Shown: positions 63,721-64,000 of the stretch, piece by piece
Numbering within the stretch: the stretch's first letter is position 1
Layout of the letters: every line of letters begins with the position of its first letter
Virus record (IMG/VR): IMGVR_UViG_3300042341_000193
Span: 1 to 64,000 of that record
Reading direction: 5' to 3' (one strand)
DNA length: 64,000 nt
Source of the DNA: a virus
Notes under the pieces: model-generated
Seen by the model: only the letters and a program-made list of their open reading frames with translations
What the model was told of the DNA's origin: nothing
The model's database searches: none
Made by a program: the position numbers and the translations under genes

Positions 63721-64000
63721 TTAGTAATTAGATATATAGATAGGCATTGGCATTAGGAATTCGTCCTCGCGCTCTTCCCGCATTTTATCGTAAATTGCAG
63801 GATCCCATTCTTGTAACATTAAAGCCATGCGTATAACCAGTAACGTAGCACTTACTAAGTCGTCATGCAGCCCTACTTTAGCTTCAAAACTAACACCTTT
63901 TGCAATATATCCTTTTAATTCGCTAATTAGAGGTTTAGATCTAACACGGAATCTTTTGCTTTCTACTAGATGTTTTAATTTAGCACATGCATTGATTTTG
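63721..64000 (-). CDS. terL: Terminase large subunit (gp17), C-terminus only
   Basis: Only about 93 residues are in the window. The block SKPLISELKGYIAKGVSFEA then KVGLHDDLVSATLLVIRMAL matches the last part of the gp17 nuclease domain, with the conserved HDDL acidic pair. The end is MPMPIYISNY. A late-type AATAAATA on the minus strand overlaps its stop codon. The motor and the start are off the right edge. Confidence 0.85.
   Translation of the reverse strand, partial: KINACAKLKHLVESKRFRVRSKPLISELKGYIAKGVSFEAKVGLHDDLVSATLLVIRMALMLQEWDPAIYDKMREEREDEFLMPMPIYISNY

Noticed and set aside
44171-64000. Cyanophage assignment of the genome
   Set aside because: The replication genes resemble those of cyanophages, but no photosynthesis or carbon-metabolism genes occur in the window, so host type stays open.

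Overview
The window is a stretch of a tailed-phage chromosome of the T4-like (myovirus) group. The signature genes are a gp17-type terminase large subunit (C-terminus at the right edge), gp32-like single-strand DNA binding protein, UvsX, UvsY, UvsW, a DnaB/gp41 helicase, a gp61-type primase and a T4/T7-type ATP-dependent DNA ligase. Consensus-like sigma70 promoters, a lysis module with a SleB-type hydrolase, and ADP-heptose and glycosyltransferase genes point to a Gram-negative, probably aquatic, proteobacterial host. I see no photosynthesis genes here, so a cyanobacterial host is not supported. The host is inference.

Layout. 1-2.2 kb: a collagen-repeat tail-fibre gene (open at the left edge) and a small neighbour. 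2.2-7.3 kb: HNH nuclease, an operon of DNA ligase, an 80-aa protein and translation initiation factor IF-1, an A-type Fe-S carrier divergent from a Cys-rich peptide, a holin-like/SleB lysis pair and a methyltransferase-like protein. 7.4-15.7 kb: four radical-SAM proteins (one cobalamin-binding type, three twitch/SPASM-like, one of those fused to a glycosyltransferase-like region) plus a methyltransferase. 15.7-18.9 kb: three virion/fibre-like genes. 19.0-20.5 kb: two GT9-like glycosyltransferases. 20.5-21.26 kb: a gene-free region with three 57-bp-spaced repeats, many hairpins and a probable structured RNA.

21.3-35.3 kb is an early region of about 35 mostly unknown small genes plus one tRNA-Arg(UCU). 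It carries 27 forward sigma70 promoters (26 with a 17-bp spacer, one with 18), many sharing a GGTAAAACC motif inside the spacer. Several have terminator-like hairpins that overlap the next -35 box. At least two promoters here drive RNAs with no credible ORF; the one at 24.14-24.32 kb can fold into nested helices and pseudoknots.

35.3-44.1 kb: a HAD nucleotidase, three paralogous sugar-related proteins, GDPD-like, FkbM-like, a HAD/nucleotidyltransferase fusion, GT9-like, GT17-like and methyltransferase genes. 44.2-48.0 kb: an AlgH/YqgE protein, helicase and primase. 48.4-51.2 kb: an ADP-heptose operon (kinase, adenylyltransferase, epimerase, cupin) together with a 196-aa miniature of the bacterial DnaE polymerase core. 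51.2-53.6 kb: an array of tiny related genes. 53.6-64 kb: the recombination/replication block (C2H2 protein, possible gp62, UvsW, UvsY, UvsX, gp32), a large 835-aa protein and terminase.

By eye the early block (22-35 kb) is richer in G+C than the AT-rich flanking blocks. Taken together: early genes fire from strong host-type promoters, the replication block copies the genome, and a large accessory set appears devoted to carbohydrate (probably heptose-containing) and radical-SAM chemistry.
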